The translations under genes were made by a program, and so were the position numbers. Shown here one piece after another: positions 63,979 to 64,000 of a stretch of DNA of 64,000 bases (its first letter is position 1; every line of letters begins with the position of its first letter). Source of the stretch: Crocinitomicaceae bacterium (lineage in GTDB: Bacteria; Bacteroidota; Bacteroidia; Flavobacteriales_D; Crocinitomicaceae); the NCBI GenBank assembly GCA_024643365.1, contig JAHENC010000003.1, forward strand, positions 105,930-169,929, given 5' to 3'. Below the pieces are notes generated by a model, which saw only the letters and a program-made list of their open reading frames with translations, did no database searches and was not told the DNA's origin.

Positions 63979-64000
63979 TACTCGAGGCGGGACTTGAACC
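63979..64000 (-). tRNA. 3' end of a tRNA, cut by the window edge
   Basis: On the minus strand GGTTCAAGTCCCGC is a T-loop and 3' T-stem, followed by the acceptor strand CTCGAGT and discriminator A. CCA is not encoded. The anticodon lies outside the window, so the isotype cannot be given. Confidence 0.75.

Overview
The window reads as core chromosome of a member of the Bacteroidota, most likely order Flavobacteriales (perhaps near Fluviicola/Crocinitomicaceae; the family is inference). The reasons are three cargo proteins with type IX secretion (T9SS) C-terminal domains, promoters with the Bacteroidota -7 box TAnnTTTG, a split ATP synthase locus with a short epsilon subunit, a duplicated cytochrome oxidase subunit III, a uppS-bamA-skp-skp operon, and lineage proteins such as DUF4175, DUF4296, DUF4403 and choice-of-anchor L. 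I see no prophage, insertion sequence, CRISPR array or defence island. Almost all DNA is coding, and most gaps are explained by hairpin terminators and -7 boxes.

Layout. 1-1.5 kb: a T9SS cargo with two carbohydrate-binding-like repeats. 1.6-9.8 kb: a terminal-oxidase assembly operon (ctaB, two COX III paralogs, COX IV, two SCO proteins, DUF420, a four-helix membrane protein) continuing into dCMP deaminase and a CtpA-type protease. 9.8-13.9 kb, minus: ABC exporter, a PBP-fold protein without signal peptide and a T9SS propeller protein in a translationally coupled row, followed by a 37-aa membrane peptide. 14-18 kb: prs-rplY, then dolichol-phosphate-mannose-synthase-like glycosyltransferase, pyrC and a DUF4296 lipoprotein. 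18-23.4 kb, minus: murI, then uppS-bamA-skp-skp for the envelope. 23.5-27.9 kb, minus: atpDC, a LolC/E-like permease with rbfA, and a glycosyltransferase. 27.9-31.7 kb, plus: an MsbA-like ABC transporter, a fatty acid desaturase, a YjbR protein and an S4 protein. 31.7-39 kb, minus: a hydroxyacid dehydrogenase, then mnmG, ybeY, an RsbW-like ATPase and a giant DUF4175 protein. 39.6-47.9 kb: rpiB, an OmpA protein, DUF4403, icd, fumC, a bestrophin and tryptophan dioxygenase. 47.9-64 kb: an oligopeptide-type binding protein, a T9SS type B adhesin-like protein, an M20 peptidase, an LEA14-like lipoprotein, polA, rseP, paaZ, an RND/MMPL exporter, alkB and the 3' end of a tRNA.

The most informative non-coding signals lie at 34.7-39.6 kb. 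Two identical 16-bp parS sites flank the 3' end of ybeY next to mnmG, and the longest gap in the window (39050-39618) is very AT-rich with several DnaA-box-like 9-mers. Together they suggest the window carries or adjoins the chromosome origin. No unmistakable new multi-gene system is present. The best candidates for undescribed biology are the SCO/COX III pairs with unusual sequence, the ABC/PBP-like/T9SS row, two short membrane proteins, probable leaderless promoters and the origin region.
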